A stretch of 64,000 nucleotides of DNA from Thiobacillus sp. (GTDB lineage: Bacteria > Pseudomonadota > Gammaproteobacteria > Burkholderiales > Thiobacillaceae), in the NCBI GenBank assembly GCA_021166845.1, contig JAJPEP010000110.1, forward strand, positions 1-64,000, read 5' to 3'. Position numbers and translations under genes: made by a program. The stretch's first letter is position 1. Every line of letters starts with the position of its first letter. Positions 26,723-34,561 of this stretch are shown in pieces. The notes beneath the pieces were generated by a model, which was not told the origin of the DNA, ran no database searches, and worked only from the letters and a program-made list of their open reading frames with translations.

Positions 26723-27648
26723 TTGCCCTCGAACTGGATATAGGTCTGGTTGATGTTGCGGCGATGCCAGCCGTCGTAGTGTTCCAGATGCTTGAACCCG
26801 GGCTGATCGGCCAGGCGCGCGGTCACGTCGTCGAGCGGTTCCCAGTCGCGCGCGGCGCGCGCCACCTTGTCGACGAGAAAGTCGAGGTAGTTGCCGGTAT
26901 CCTTGCGCGCCTTCGCCATGTCGCCCGGATAGCCGTGCCCCGGCACCACGACCCGGGCAGGCAGTTTTTCCATGGCACGGAAGGTGTCGCGCCAGTCTTC
27001 CACCGGGCTGTGCGGCCACACGCCCAGCATGCGGTCGTGGAACACCACGTCGCCGGCGAACAGCACGCCGCTTTGCGGCAGGAACAGCACAGCGTCGCCG
27101 CGATAGTGCGCATCGCCCAGCCATTTGAGCTCGAACTTCACGCCGCCCAGTTCGAAATCGGCCGCATCGGCCTCGACAGGTTCGGGCGCGGTCAGCGCGC
27201 GCGTGCCGGCAAAACGATCCTTCAGGACATTGGACACCAGCGCGAGGTGATCCACCGCGTGGTGTTTCTGCGAATCGACCGTGCGCTTGAGCGCGATGAT
27301 CTTCGTACCCCGGTCGGCGAAATAGGCATTGCCCAGCCAGCGGTGATCCTGCACGCCGAGATTGATCACCCAGCGGATGGGCTTGTCGCAGACCTTGCGC
27401 ACCGCGGTTTCAATCAACTGCGCGCCCTGCGTGCTTGCGCCCGAGTCGATCAGCGCCACGCCGTTCGCCGTGACGACGAATCCCAGCGTGTTGTTGAGTG
27501 CGTGGTTGTCGTAGGTCCGGTTCTGCGTCGAGCCGACCAGCGCGTACACGCCGTCGGCGACCTGGCGCGTTTCCAGCTGGAAAGCCTGCGCCCATCCGGC
27601 CAGCCCCAGCAAGCCCAGACCCAGGAAAAAATTTCTCACCGCGAACAT
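26719..27648 (-). CDS. Exported metallo-beta-lactamase-fold protein with altered zinc motif
   Basis: 309 residues with a Sec signal peptide (MFAVRNFFLGLGLLGLAGWA, cut after AQA) and an MBL fold resembling the SoxH-like or quinoprotein-relay-associated hydrolases. The downstream ligands GDAHYRGD, AGDVVFHD and PGHG are present. The first zinc motif, normally HxHxDH, reads LGVQDH at residues 97-102, so both site-1 histidines are missing while Asp-His remains. Activity may be changed or lost. ATG at 27648 follows GAGGAG with four bases between; a TTG 12 bases upstream is less likely. It lies just beyond the porin terminator and is coupled to a tiny membrane protein gene. Confidence 0.8.
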   Translation of the reverse strand: MFAVRNFFLGLGLLGLAGWAQAFQLETRQVADGVYALVGSTQNRTYDNHALNNTLGFVVTANGVALIDSGASTQGAQLIETAVRKVCDKPIRWVINLGVQDHRWLGNAYFADRGTKIIALKRTVDSQKHHAVDHLALVSNVLKDRFAGTRALTAPEPVEADAADFELGGVKFELKWLGDAHYRGDAVLFLPQSGVLFAGDVVFHDRMLGVWPHSPVEDWRDTFRAMEKLPARVVVPGHGYPGDMAKARKDTGNYLDFLVDKVARAARDWEPLDDVTARLADQPGFKHLEHYDGWHRRNINQTYIQFEGK

Positions 27649-27658
27649 GATGCTCCTC

Positions 27659-27687
27659 AAAAAAAACGGGCGGCCCCCGGGCCGCCC
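27659..27687 (-). terminator. Rho-independent terminator of the porin gene
   Basis: GGGCGGCCC (27668-27676) and GGGCCGCCC (27679-27687) form a 9-bp perfect GC stem with a 2-base loop. Read on the minus strand it is followed by one G and eight T (27659-27666). It lies 25 bases after the porin stop codon, directly before the metallo-beta-lactamase-fold gene. Confidence 0.88.
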
Positions 27688-27712
27688 AGATCAACCCTGA
27701 TCGATTGGTATG

Positions 27713-28981
27713 TTATTTACTGCTGAAGTTCGTGACCAGCCCGATCGACAGCGTATCGAACTTGTCCTGGACGCCGGCCATGTTGCTGTTGGTATCCCGA
27801 TCCTGCTTGCGGCTGTTGTACACGGCGAAGAGATCGGAATTCTTCGCGATGCGGTAGCGCGCACCCAAGCTCCAGGTCTTGGCGTCGTTGTAGGTATTTG
27901 CGGCAGTCATGAAGGTGCGTGCATCTTCGTTTACGCCATAAGTGCCGATCAGCCTCAGCTTGTCGATGACATAGATGCCGTTGAGATAGTAGTTCTTGCC
28001 GAGACCGGTATCTTCCGCATCCTCGTAATGCGCGGCGACCGACCAGGCCTTGGTCTTGTAGCGACCCGTCAGCTTGTATGCGGCGTCATTCGCCAGACGC
28101 TTGTAAACCGCAGGCGTGGTTGAAATGGCATCGGCGTCGAATTCCACCCAGTCAAGCGAGGCCAGCCACGGGCCTTTCTCGAATTTCGCGCCCAGGCCGT
28201 AGGCGCTGCCGCCCTTGTACTGCGTGAGCGAGCCTGCGTTGTGGAGGAAGCCGGTCGTGGTGGTGTCCTCATCGTCGAACTGCTTCGAAACCCAGCCCGA
28301 CAGGTTCACCATGTCGCCCAGCTTGGGGCTGACATATTCGAAAGTGTTGTTGAAATAGTTGGCATTCAGTGCCGACGCGCCTTGTCGTCCGCCTTGCCGT
28401 GCCTGGGGGACATGATCGGTCCAGGGATCAATGGCGGCGTAGACGCCCTTGTAAGGCACGGTCACACGGCCCAGACGGGTCTGCCCCCAGTCGCCTTTCA
28501 ACCCGGCAAAAGCCTCCCGCATCAACCATTCATTGCTAGCGTCCGGTTCATCCGCTGCACCGTATTGCACTTCTGCCGTGTAAATAATGTTGGTATTGCC
28601 GGGTAGCGTAGTTGGGACGGTGCCGCGAAAGCCGAAACGCGAAGCATTGCTCTTGATGCTGACACCATTGGTGCCCGCACCATTGCTGTCCGCACCGAAG
28701 TCGTCGGAATTGTGATCAGCCGAGAGACTCAGACGGCCGTACACCTCGGCCGCCGCGTTGCGCGCCTTTTCTTCCTTCTCGACCTTGGCCACCGTATCAA
28801 CCACTTTTTTCTGGCTCTCAGCCTGTTCGGCAAGTTTTCCTGTCAGCGCGTCGATCTGCGCCTGCATCTGTTTCATCTGGTTCTGCATCTGCCGCAGCAG
28901 GGCTGCGTCATCGGCATGAACGGGGGCGCTCAGGCCGGCGGCCAGCAATGCCAGCGCGATGGGGCTAAGAATTCGGGGCAT
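27713..28981 (-). CDS. Outer-membrane porin (Gram-negative porin family)
   Basis: 422-residue porin. A signal peptide (MPRILSPIALALLAAGLSAP, cut after VHA) is followed by a coiled-coil segment of about 45 residues (LLRQMQNQMKQMQAQIDAL) and then a beta-barrel with alternating hydrophobic strands, starting EVYGRLSLSADHN and including NASRFGFRGT and TRLGRVTVPYKG. The coiled-coil-plus-barrel layout resembles betaproteobacterial porins that trimerise through the N-terminal region. The C-terminus ends NFSSK, not the usual aromatic residue. An FNR-like site lies about 75 bases upstream. It has its own terminator. Confidence 0.85.
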   Translation of the reverse strand: MPRILSPIALALLAAGLSAPVHADDAALLRQMQNQMKQMQAQIDALTGKLAEQAESQKKVVDTVAKVEKEEKARNAAAEVYGRLSLSADHNSDDFGADSNGAGTNGVSIKSNASRFGFRGTVPTTLPGNTNIIYTAEVQYGAADEPDASNEWLMREAFAGLKGDWGQTRLGRVTVPYKGVYAAIDPWTDHVPQARQGGRQGASALNANYFNNTFEYVSPKLGDMVNLSGWVSKQFDDEDTTTTGFLHNAGSLTQYKGGSAYGLGAKFEKGPWLASLDWVEFDADAISTTPAVYKRLANDAAYKLTGRYKTKAWSVAAHYEDAEDTGLGKNYYLNGIYVIDKLRLIGTYGVNEDARTFMTAANTYNDAKTWSLGARYRIAKNSDLFAVYNSRKQDRDTNSNMAGVQDKFDTLSIGLVTNFSSK

Positions 28982-29055
28982 GTGTACTCCTCTCCGGTTA
29001 TTGACTTGTTCGCAAATGCGAGCGAGGAGCCTACCAAGTCAGGTCGCAATCAAAC

Positions 29056-29069
29056 ATGATTCAAATCAT
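29056..29069. promoter_or_regulatory. Candidate FNR/CRP-type operator upstream of the porin
   Basis: ATGATTCAAATCAT contains TGAT-N4-ATCA, the core of FNR-type boxes (TTGAT-N4-ATCAA), with the outermost base on each side changed. It lies about 75 bases upstream of the porin start, in the spacer (28982-29205) between the porin gene and the 3' end of the broken rhodanese gene. Two Crp/Fnr regulators are encoded nearby, but their recognition helices do not match FNR, so the pairing is uncertain. Confidence 0.45.
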
Positions 29070-29205
29070 ATTGGTCTGCGCCATATTTGATGTATCGCTC
29101 AATCGCAGCATCAGCTTGCAGCCAGGGGAAAAAGCCGCCACGGGATCGGAGAATGGAGGAGAGCCCCCGGGGCGGAAACCTGGCGTCGAACGTGCAGCGA
29201 TGGCG

Positions 29206-29671
29206 TCAGAGTTGCGGTGCGGTATGCGGGCCGACGATTTCAGCCAGGCCCTTGGTGCCGGGGTGCAGGTACTTGGTGTTCTTGAAACCGATGTTTTGCA
29301 GCATGACGTGCACCATGGGCGAGCGGACGCCGCTGGTGCAAACCGCCACGACCATGCCGTCCGTCGGCAGTTTGCGCAGGTTGTCCGGTTTGAACACGTC
29401 GGTCATCGGAATGCACAGGGTATTCGGTAGGGTGTGTGATGCCGTAGATCGCGGCCTCGTTGGGCGTGCGAATGTCGAGCACCGTGATCTTCTTGCCGGA
29501 TTTCAGGGCTTCCAGGAATTTCGCCGGCGGGATGCCGCCGGCGGTCAGACCGTCCTGCGTCATCGGCGCCACGTACCCGTCGAATTGAGCGGCCAGTTTG
29601 GCGTCGTAGGTCAGGGCTGCGTGGGAGGCCAGCGCGACGGCCGAGAAAATTGCGAGACCGCTGAATTTCAT
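29206..29671 (-). pseudogene. Exported rhodanese-like protein, frameshifted
   Basis: The N-terminal part (signal peptide MKFSGLAIFSAVALASHAAL, then FLEALKSGKKITVLDIRTPN) and the C-terminal part (MTDVFKPDNLRKLPTDGMVV, catalytic loop CTSGVRS, then LHPGTKGLAEIVG) lie in different frames. They join around 29405-29430, where a small insertion or deletion must have occurred. If intact this would be a periplasmic single-domain sulfurtransferase with active-site cysteine in CTSGVRS. It may be a genuine pseudogene or a sequencing or assembly indel. It follows the haem-protein gene on the same strand. Confidence 0.75.
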
Positions 29672-29750
29672 GACCACTCTTTTGGGTACTGCGGTTGAAG
29701 AACACCAAAAGCGGCAAGATTTATTTGGCCTCAATGCGAATGCCGCCCGG

Positions 29751-30188
29751 TCAGGGGCTCTCCCGCCGAACGCTGACGCGATAGGTGGCGTGACAGCGCA
29801 CGCAATGATTCAGGGTGGCGGCGAGTTGATTCAGCGTATGACTAGGCCGGCCTATCGCGCGCGCGTCGCGGGCGATACGGTCGAAGCCTTGGTGAACCGA
29901 TTGACCGGTAAGCAGAAAATCCACTGGCAGGCGATTGCAGAAATTTCCCCTCTCGACCTGGCGCGTCATGCTCGAGCCCAGTTTGCCGGCATGACGGGTG
30001 ACGCCACGCATGTCCCTGCGCGCGAGGGCGTCCAGGATGGCCTGGGCGCCTGTCAGCAATGCGCGCATTTCCTGCTTCAGGTGCGCGCGTTCGCCCTCGC
30101 TCAATTCGACGACGCGCGAATTGGCGGGCTCCCGCGCGTGCGCGGACAGGCTCGCGGCCATGAGCGACAGTACAAGTATCCGGCGCAT
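29751..30188 (-). CDS. Periplasmic c-type haem protein, cytochrome c'-like
   Basis: 145 residues: signal peptide (MRRILVLSLMAASLSAHA), a mostly helical body, and a single haem-binding CVRCH near the C-terminus. A C-terminal CXXCH after four helices is the layout of cytochrome c' and cytochrome c556 proteins, which bind gases or serve in electron transfer. The similarity is by architecture only. An additional Cys (GNFCNRLP) lies mid-chain. ATG at 30188 is chosen to place the signal peptide at the N-terminus. It starts 18 bp downstream of the preceding gene's stop, so they probably form one operon with the broken rhodanese gene. Confidence 0.65.
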   Translation of the reverse strand: MRRILVLSLMAASLSAHAREPANSRVVELSEGERAHLKQEMRALLTGAQAILDALARRDMRGVTRHAGKLGSSMTRQVERGNFCNRLPVDFLLTGQSVHQGFDRIARDARAIGRPSHTLNQLAATLNHCVRCHATYRVSVRRESP

Positions 30189-30206
30189 CGTCACCGCCCG
30201 GAACAC

Positions 30207-30872
30207 TCAGCTCGATCTGCAGGACGGCGGCACGCTGTGCCCCGCCGCATCCTGGCCGGGGATGACGACGTGCGCATGGATGTTGTAGCCCTTCATCATG
30301 TGCAGGCTTTCCTTGTCGGTTTTCGAATAAATGCCGACCACCGTCACCCCCACGTCCTTGCTGGTGACGATCTTGTCCTTGCCGGAGCCGTCGACCACGC
30401 TCCAGGTCACCGAGTTGGCGTGGGTGGTGGTCTTGAACGGCACGCGCGCGCTGTCGTCGCACTTCACGTCGTCCACGGCGTCGAGCAGGAAGTTGAGCCC
30501 GTCGAAGGAGCCCACGCCGTCCGCCTTGCCGAATGCCTTCCATGCGGCGGGCGCGCCCGCCACCAGCACGACGGCGCCTTCGCCCTTGTCCGCCTTGTGG
30601 CGGGTCTTGAGCGATTCGCCCTCGCTCTTGACCAGGAACAATTTCCCGTCGACCAAAGTAATTTCCTGCGAACGCCCGGTGGTGGCGCCGAAGCCGACCA
30701 TGGTCGGCTGAATTTTCAATGCGTCGAATTTCACCGAAGGCGAAAAATCGCCCTTCATCACGTTGGGATTGTCGTGCGCGATCATCGGCGAATTGCAGGT
30801 AAAGCCAGACGCCATTGCAACGGGCGCCAGCGCCAGCAGGGGCAGCGCGATAAAACCGGGGCGAAATTTCTT
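30207..30872 (-). CDS. Exported hypothetical protein with missing canonical start codon
   Basis: About 221 residues, with a clear Sec signal peptide (KFRPGFIALPLLALAPVAMA) followed by a soluble domain beginning SGFTCNSPMIAHDNPNVMKG and ending in a Cys- and His-containing tail (GYNIHAHVVIPGQDAAGHS). I do not recognise the family. A strong Shine-Dalgarno AAAGGA (30879-30884 on the minus strand) and six-base spacer are followed by AAG (30870-30872) exactly where ATG would be expected, immediately before AAATTTCGC. The only upstream in-frame ATG starts at the end of the crp-like gene (31009) and would bury the signal peptide. The start was probably lost by mutation or miscalled. Confidence 0.6.
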   Translation of the reverse strand, partial: KKFRPGFIALPLLALAPVAMASGFTCNSPMIAHDNPNVMKGDFSPSVKFDALKIQPTMVGFGATTGRSQEITLVDGKLFLVKSEGESLKTRHKADKGEGAVVLVAGAPAAWKAFGKADGVGSFDGLNFLLDAVDDVKCDDSARVPFKTTTHANSVTWSVVDGSGKDKIVTSKDVGVTVVGIYSKTDKESLHMMKGYNIHAHVVIPGQDAAGHSVPPSCRSS

Positions 30873-31009
30873 TTTTATTCCTTTACGACCGGACAGCAGT
30901 GATTCGGTGGGTTTTTTTAGCGTGAAAGTCGAACGAAACCTCGCGCGCGACAAGATTTCGCGCCTTGCGATACACGCAGCGGGGCAAACGAAAAAACGAA
31001 AATCGCGCA

Positions 31010-31669
31010 TCAGACGATGTGTGCGTAATGCATGCCCGTCGGGCAGGCCAGCCGGATACGCCGTTTGTCGCGCACGATCTTGCCGGTTTCTTCCAACTGC
31101 GACAGGGTACGGTATAGCGTGGCTGGTTCGAGCCCCAGTTCGCAGGCCCATTCCTGGATTGTGCCGGGCAGCGCGATCCAGTTTTCCGCGTCGGCGCCGC
31201 AGGTCATGTAGTGCAGCACGCGTTCGTGTGCGTGCTTGAGGCGCAGGCGTTCGAGGCGCGAACATTGCAGCCGCATCTTGGTGATGACGTGCTGCATGAA
31301 CGCCAGCGAAAACGCGGGGTCGTTGAGCAGCGCGTTTTTGAAAGCGGCCAGCGGCCAGGCGATCAGCAGGGAATCGGCCAGCGCACGCGCCTCGCAGGTA
31401 TGGCTCGCCATGAACAGGCTGGGCTCGCCGAAAAATTCGCCCGAGCGCGCGGTCAGCATGATGGCCTCGCCGCCGTCAACCATGGGCCGGATCGCGGCAA
31501 GCTCGCCGTGCCGCACGAAATACAGTTTTTCGACCGTGCCGCCATGGCAGAACAGGTTGTCACCGCGCGCGAGTTGTAGCTCCCCGGCCTGCGCGGCCAG
31601 TGCGTCGGGGATGGCGATGGGCGGCAGGCAGGGGCCGCCGCGCGGCGAATGACAGGATGTGTTTCCCAT
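31010..31669 (-). CDS. Crp/Fnr-family transcriptional regulator (copy 1)
   Basis: 219 residues. A cyclic-nucleotide-binding-type beta-roll (GDNLFCHGG, VRHGELAAIRP, GEFFGEPSLF) leads through a dimerisation helix to a winged helix with LGLEPATLYRTLSQLEETGK as recognition region. The FNR N-terminal cysteine cluster is absent, although several scattered cysteines exist. It is closely similar over its length to the regulator at 37387-38046, indicating a duplication. It lies in a minus-strand run with a small thioredoxin, permease and sigma factor, and could respond to redox or oxyanion stress. Confidence 0.88.
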   Translation of the reverse strand: MGNTSCHSPRGGPCLPPIAIPDALAAQAGELQLARGDNLFCHGGTVEKLYFVRHGELAAIRPMVDGGEAIMLTARSGEFFGEPSLFMASHTCEARALADSLLIAWPLAAFKNALLNDPAFSLAFMQHVITKMRLQCSRLERLRLKHAHERVLHYMTCGADAENWIALPGTIQEWACELGLEPATLYRTLSQLEETGKIVRDKRRIRLACPTGMHYAHIV

Positions 31670-31681
31670 GATGCGCCTCTC

Positions 31682-31981
31682 TCAGCTGCACTTGCCGCCG
31701 CTGCAGCAGCCGCCGGCGGGTGCGGCCGGCGGCGCGGACAGGCTGCCCGCCAGCCAGCCGGCGATCTTCTCGCGGCTGGGCACGCCGCCGGCATGCACCA
31801 CCTTGCCGGCGATGACGACGCCGGGCGTAGACATGACGCCATAGCCCATGATGGCCTGAATGTCCTCGACCTTTTCGAGTTGCACGGCCGCGCCCTTCTC
31901 GGCGGCGACGTCCTCGATCAGCTTGAGGGTGGTCTTGCAGTTGGCACAGCCGGTGCCCAGTACCTTGATGTTGGTGCTCAT
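31682..31981 (-). CDS. Small thioredoxin-fold redox protein (thioredoxin_3 type)
   Basis: 99-residue cytoplasmic protein. LGTGCANCKTTLKLIEDVA carries a CXXC active site, and YGVMSTPGVVIAGKVVHAG the cis-proline region typical of small redox-active disulfide proteins. The tail is Cys-rich (GGCCSGGKCS) and may bind metal. Such proteins often accompany DUF318 permeases like the one at 32553 in arsenic or metal resistance loci. It lies 12 bp upstream of the crp-like gene. Confidence 0.85.
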   Translation of the reverse strand: MSTNIKVLGTGCANCKTTLKLIEDVAAEKGAAVQLEKVEDIQAIMGYGVMSTPGVVIAGKVVHAGGVPSREKIAGWLAGSLSAPPAAPAGGCCSGGKCS

Positions 31982-32004
31982 GGTTTTCTCCAGTCAATAA
32001 AGGG

Positions 32005-32293
32005 TTAACAACAGGATTGCCCTGACGTGGTGGGCGTGCAGCAGGCCCCGTCCTCGGCGGGTGCGGCGACGACGCCGCCCATCGCCTGGTCGAAGCTGAA
32101 ATCGAGTTTCTCGCCAGCTTCGTTGCGGATGTGGCGAGCGATTTCGGCCACGGCGTCGATGTGCGCCTGCGACACGTCCATGGCCTTCAGCCGGTCGAGC
32201 TGGCACAGCCCCCTGTTTGGAGTGGTTGGCGGCGATGTTCGCGGCCAGCGACACCAGTGCGACGATGGAGGGATGCGGAGTGGCTTCGCTCAT
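32005..32293 (-). pseudogene. Small AhpD/carboxymuconolactone decarboxylase-like protein, frameshifted
   Basis: The start (MSEATPHPSIVALVSLAANI) and the rest (LDRLKAMDVSQAHIDAVAEI, then the Cys-rich tail ACCTPTTSGQSCC) lie in adjacent frames. The shift falls at a run of five C on the plus strand (32209-32213), consistent with a one-base insertion. Restored, the product would be about 95 residues, with the helical pattern of the AhpD family but without an obvious CXXC. It may be a real pseudogene or a homopolymer error. It sits between the DUF2892-like and thioredoxin genes. Confidence 0.65.
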
Positions 32294-32310
32294 GGGGGTC
32301 TTCTGACGCG

Positions 32311-32529
32311 TCAATTGCCGCAGCACGCGCCGGATTTCTTCCCTTCGCCCAGCATCCTGCTGGCCGGGCAGAAGCCGGTGAAGGTGGCCTGGAAGGCCAT
32401 GAAGCCGACAAAGGCGGCCAGCCACAACCAGGTGGGGGCGAACAGGTTCATCTGGCCGGTAAAGTGGGTCAGCGCCAGGGCGATCAGGATCATGGCGGAC
32501 ATCATGCGAACGGCTTTGTTGCCTTTCAT
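32311..32529 (-). CDS. Small DUF2892-type membrane protein
   Basis: 72 residues with two hydrophobic segments (MMSAMILIALALTHFTG and WLWLAAFVGFMAFQATFTGF) and a CPASRMLG motif followed by a Gly/Cys tail (GACCGN). This pattern matches the inner-membrane DUF2892/YgaP-C-terminal family often found with rhodaneses and sulfur or metal resistance genes. It follows the permease after 23 bp on the same strand. Confidence 0.75.
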   Translation of the reverse strand: MKGNKAVRMMSAMILIALALTHFTGQMNLFAPTWLWLAAFVGFMAFQATFTGFCPASRMLGEGKKSGACCGN

Positions 32530-32552
32530 TGCTTTAACTCCTTGTGTGAAAA

Positions 32553-33608
32553 TCAAATCAATACGTTGAACACATAGCCGACCAGCAGGATGCCGGCGGC
32601 CACCACCCCCGCGAAGGTGGCGATCAAGCGGGGCTTGAGCACCTTGCGCAGAATGATCATTTCCGGCGCCGACAGCGCGATCACGCTCATCATGAACGCC
32701 AGCACGGTGCCCAGCGCCGCGCCCTTGGCGAGCAGCGCCTGGACGATGGGGATGACGCCCGCCGCGTTGGTGTACATCGGCACGCCGATCAGCACGGCGG
32801 CGGGTAGCGCCCACCACGGCGCATCGTGGCCCATGATCGAGGCCATGAAATCCTCCGGCACGTAGCCGTGGATGCCGGCGCCGAGCGCCACGCCCAGCAC
32901 GATGTAGATCCACACCTTGGCGACGATCTCGCGCACATGGTGGAAACCGTTTTCGACGCGCTCGCCCCAGCCCATCGTGCCTTCGACCGCGGCGGACGGG
33001 ATCTGCGAGTTCTGCATGGCGCGCACCCAGTCTTCGAGGTGGCGCTCCATGCCCAGCTTGCCGATGACGATGCCGGCGACGATGGCGACCGCGAGCCCCA
33101 TGACCAGATAGAGCGCCGCGATCTTCCAGCCGAACAGGCCGAACAGCATCGCCAGCGCGATTTCATTGACCATCGGCGCGGCGATCAGGAACGAGAACGT
33201 CACCCCCAGCGGCACGCCGGCCTGCAGAAAACCGATGAAGAGCGGCACCGCCGAGCAGGAGCAGAACGGCGTCACGATCCCCAGGCTGGCGGCCATCGCA
33301 TTGCCCGTGCCAAGCCGGCGGCCGGACAGCAGCGCGCGGGTGCGTTCAGGCGACACGAAGGTGTGCACGATGCCCATGACGAAGACGATGCCGGTCAGAA
33401 GCAGCAGCACCTTGGGTGTGTCGTAGAAGAAGAACTGCAGCGCGCCGCCCAGATGGCTGTCGCGTGCCACCGGCAACGCGGCGACCAGCGCCTCGGAAGC
33501 CGGGATCAGCGACTGATACAGGGCAAACCAGATCGCGGCGGCCACGACCAGGAACAGGATCGGCTGGCGGCCGGGCCAGCGTCTGAGTTGTAGGGCAAGG
33601 GGTTGCAT
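32553..33608 (-). CDS. DUF318/ArsP-like permease
   Basis: 351 residues, about eight to ten membrane segments. The signature TPFCSCSAVPLFIGFLQAG, with cysteines in the membrane, and the second half repeat GVPMYTNAAGVIPIVQALL match the YraQ/ArsP permease family, members of which export trivalent organoarsenicals. Substrate here is unknown. Downstream genes encode a small CXXC protein and a DUF2892 protein with Cys-rich tails, fitting a thiol-reactive metalloid or sulfur role. Confidence 0.85.
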   Translation of the reverse strand: MQPLALQLRRWPGRQPILFLVVAAAIWFALYQSLIPASEALVAALPVARDSHLGGALQFFFYDTPKVLLLLTGIVFVMGIVHTFVSPERTRALLSGRRLGTGNAMAASLGIVTPFCSCSAVPLFIGFLQAGVPLGVTFSFLIAAPMVNEIALAMLFGLFGWKIAALYLVMGLAVAIVAGIVIGKLGMERHLEDWVRAMQNSQIPSAAVEGTMGWGERVENGFHHVREIVAKVWIYIVLGVALGAGIHGYVPEDFMASIMGHDAPWWALPAAVLIGVPMYTNAAGVIPIVQALLAKGAALGTVLAFMMSVIALSAPEMIILRKVLKPRLIATFAGVVAAGILLVGYVFNVLI

Positions 33609-33690
33609 GATGGTCGGCTTTCGTTCTGGTCTTGCTGAGAAGACGAACGATGCGGCAAAAGGATGCAGGCTTGCTGAAAATAAATCGCCG

Positions 33691-34224
33691 TCAGGGTTGG
33701 TCGTCGCGCGGCACGAAGCAGCAGACTTTGCCCGCTGCGTCGAATTTCACCTGGCAGGCGCCGCTGAGATGCTCGCGCAGCCGCTTGCGTGCGCGCTGCA
33801 CGCGCGACTTCGCGCCGGGCAGGGTGATCCCTTTCAGTCGCGCGTAGTCTTCCTGGCTCAGGCCTTCGATGTCGCAGCGGGTGATGGCCTCGCGGTCCCC
33901 CTCCGACAGTTCGGACAGCGCGCGCGGCAGGCAGGCGGCCAGTGATTCAACGGCGGGTGTTTCTTCATGTTCGGCCGCCAGGTCGTCCGGCAATTCCACT
34001 TGCTCCTTCTTCAGGCGCAGGCGGTCGGCCATCGCGTTCCTCGCCACTTCGAACAGCCAGGCGCGGGCGTTGGTCAGCTCGCAGAACTTCCTGTCCTGAC
34101 GCATCGCCTTGAGAAACAGATCCTGCAGTATGTCCTCGGCGTCGTGCGCATTGCCTAACCTGCCGCGCAGCCAGGCACGCAGCTCGGCCTCGTTTCCGTC
34201 CCAGGCCGTCATCAGGCAGCGCAT
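33691..34224 (-). CDS. sigZ: SigZ-like ECF sigma factor
   Basis: 177-residue extracytoplasmic-function sigma factor. Region 2 is visible as GNAHDAEDILQDLFLKAM and ARAWLFEVARNAMADRLRLK. Region 4 is SELSEGDREAITRCDIEGLS then GAKSRVQRARKRLREHL. The C-terminus has a Cys-containing extension (GACQVKFDAAGKVCCFVPRD), typical of SigZ and possibly metal- or redox-sensing. The start at 34224 has GGGGAGG just upstream; the alternative ATG at 34212 overlaps the preceding stop as TGATG. No anti-sigma gene is evident. Confidence 0.82.
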   Translation of the reverse strand: MRCLMTAWDGNEAELRAWLRGRLGNAHDAEDILQDLFLKAMRQDRKFCELTNARAWLFEVARNAMADRLRLKKEQVELPDDLAAEHEETPAVESLAACLPRALSELSEGDREAITRCDIEGLSQEDYARLKGITLPGAKSRVQRARKRLREHLSGACQVKFDAAGKVCCFVPRDDQP

Positions 34225-34499
34225 GCAGCCTCCCCGTCACGGGCCTTACCAGTTCCGAATCGCGCACGCAGTAACGGTACAATCTCCTCGGTACGCATAA
34301 GCCCGCTGAACAGCAGCGCATTTCCCGCCATGACCGCCGGAGTCTGCGCGAAATCGAGGCCGCAGGCCTCGGGTTGTTTCGCTTCGACAATATCGAGCCG
34401 CAGTCCCAGCTCGCGGGCGGCACAGCCCAGGCGCTTGCGCAGGCGGATCGCGGATTCGCCCGTCCCCACCAGGGTCAGCCGGATTGCAGAATCATTCAT
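34212..34499 (-). CDS. Small thioredoxin-fold-like hypothetical protein (95 aa)
   Basis: 95 residues with a beta-alpha-beta start (MNDSAIRLTLVGTGESAIRL) and a QTPAVMAGNALLFSG segment reminiscent of the cis-proline part of a thioredoxin fold, but without a CXXC. It has several cysteines (LGCAARELG, EACGLD). It may be the partner of the overlapping sigma factor, for example in sensing, but that is speculation. It begins just downstream of a strong terminator. Confidence 0.6.
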   Translation of the reverse strand: MNDSAIRLTLVGTGESAIRLRKRLGCAARELGLRLDIVEAKQPEACGLDFAQTPAVMAGNALLFSGLMRTEEIVPLLRARFGTGKARDGEAACAA

Positions 34500-34517
34500 G
34501 CCCCAAGGATAAACCAT

Positions 34518-34543
34518 AAAAAAGCCCGTGCCGGGGCACGGGC
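34518..34543 (-). terminator. Rho-independent terminator after the pentahaem cytochrome gene
   Basis: GCCCGTGCC (34524-34532) and GGCACGGGC (34535-34543) form a 9-bp perfect stem with a 2-base loop, followed on the minus strand by six T (34518-34523). It is 18 bases beyond the cytochrome stop codon. Confidence 0.9.
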
Positions 34544-34561
34544 TTACCGGCACACGTGGTT

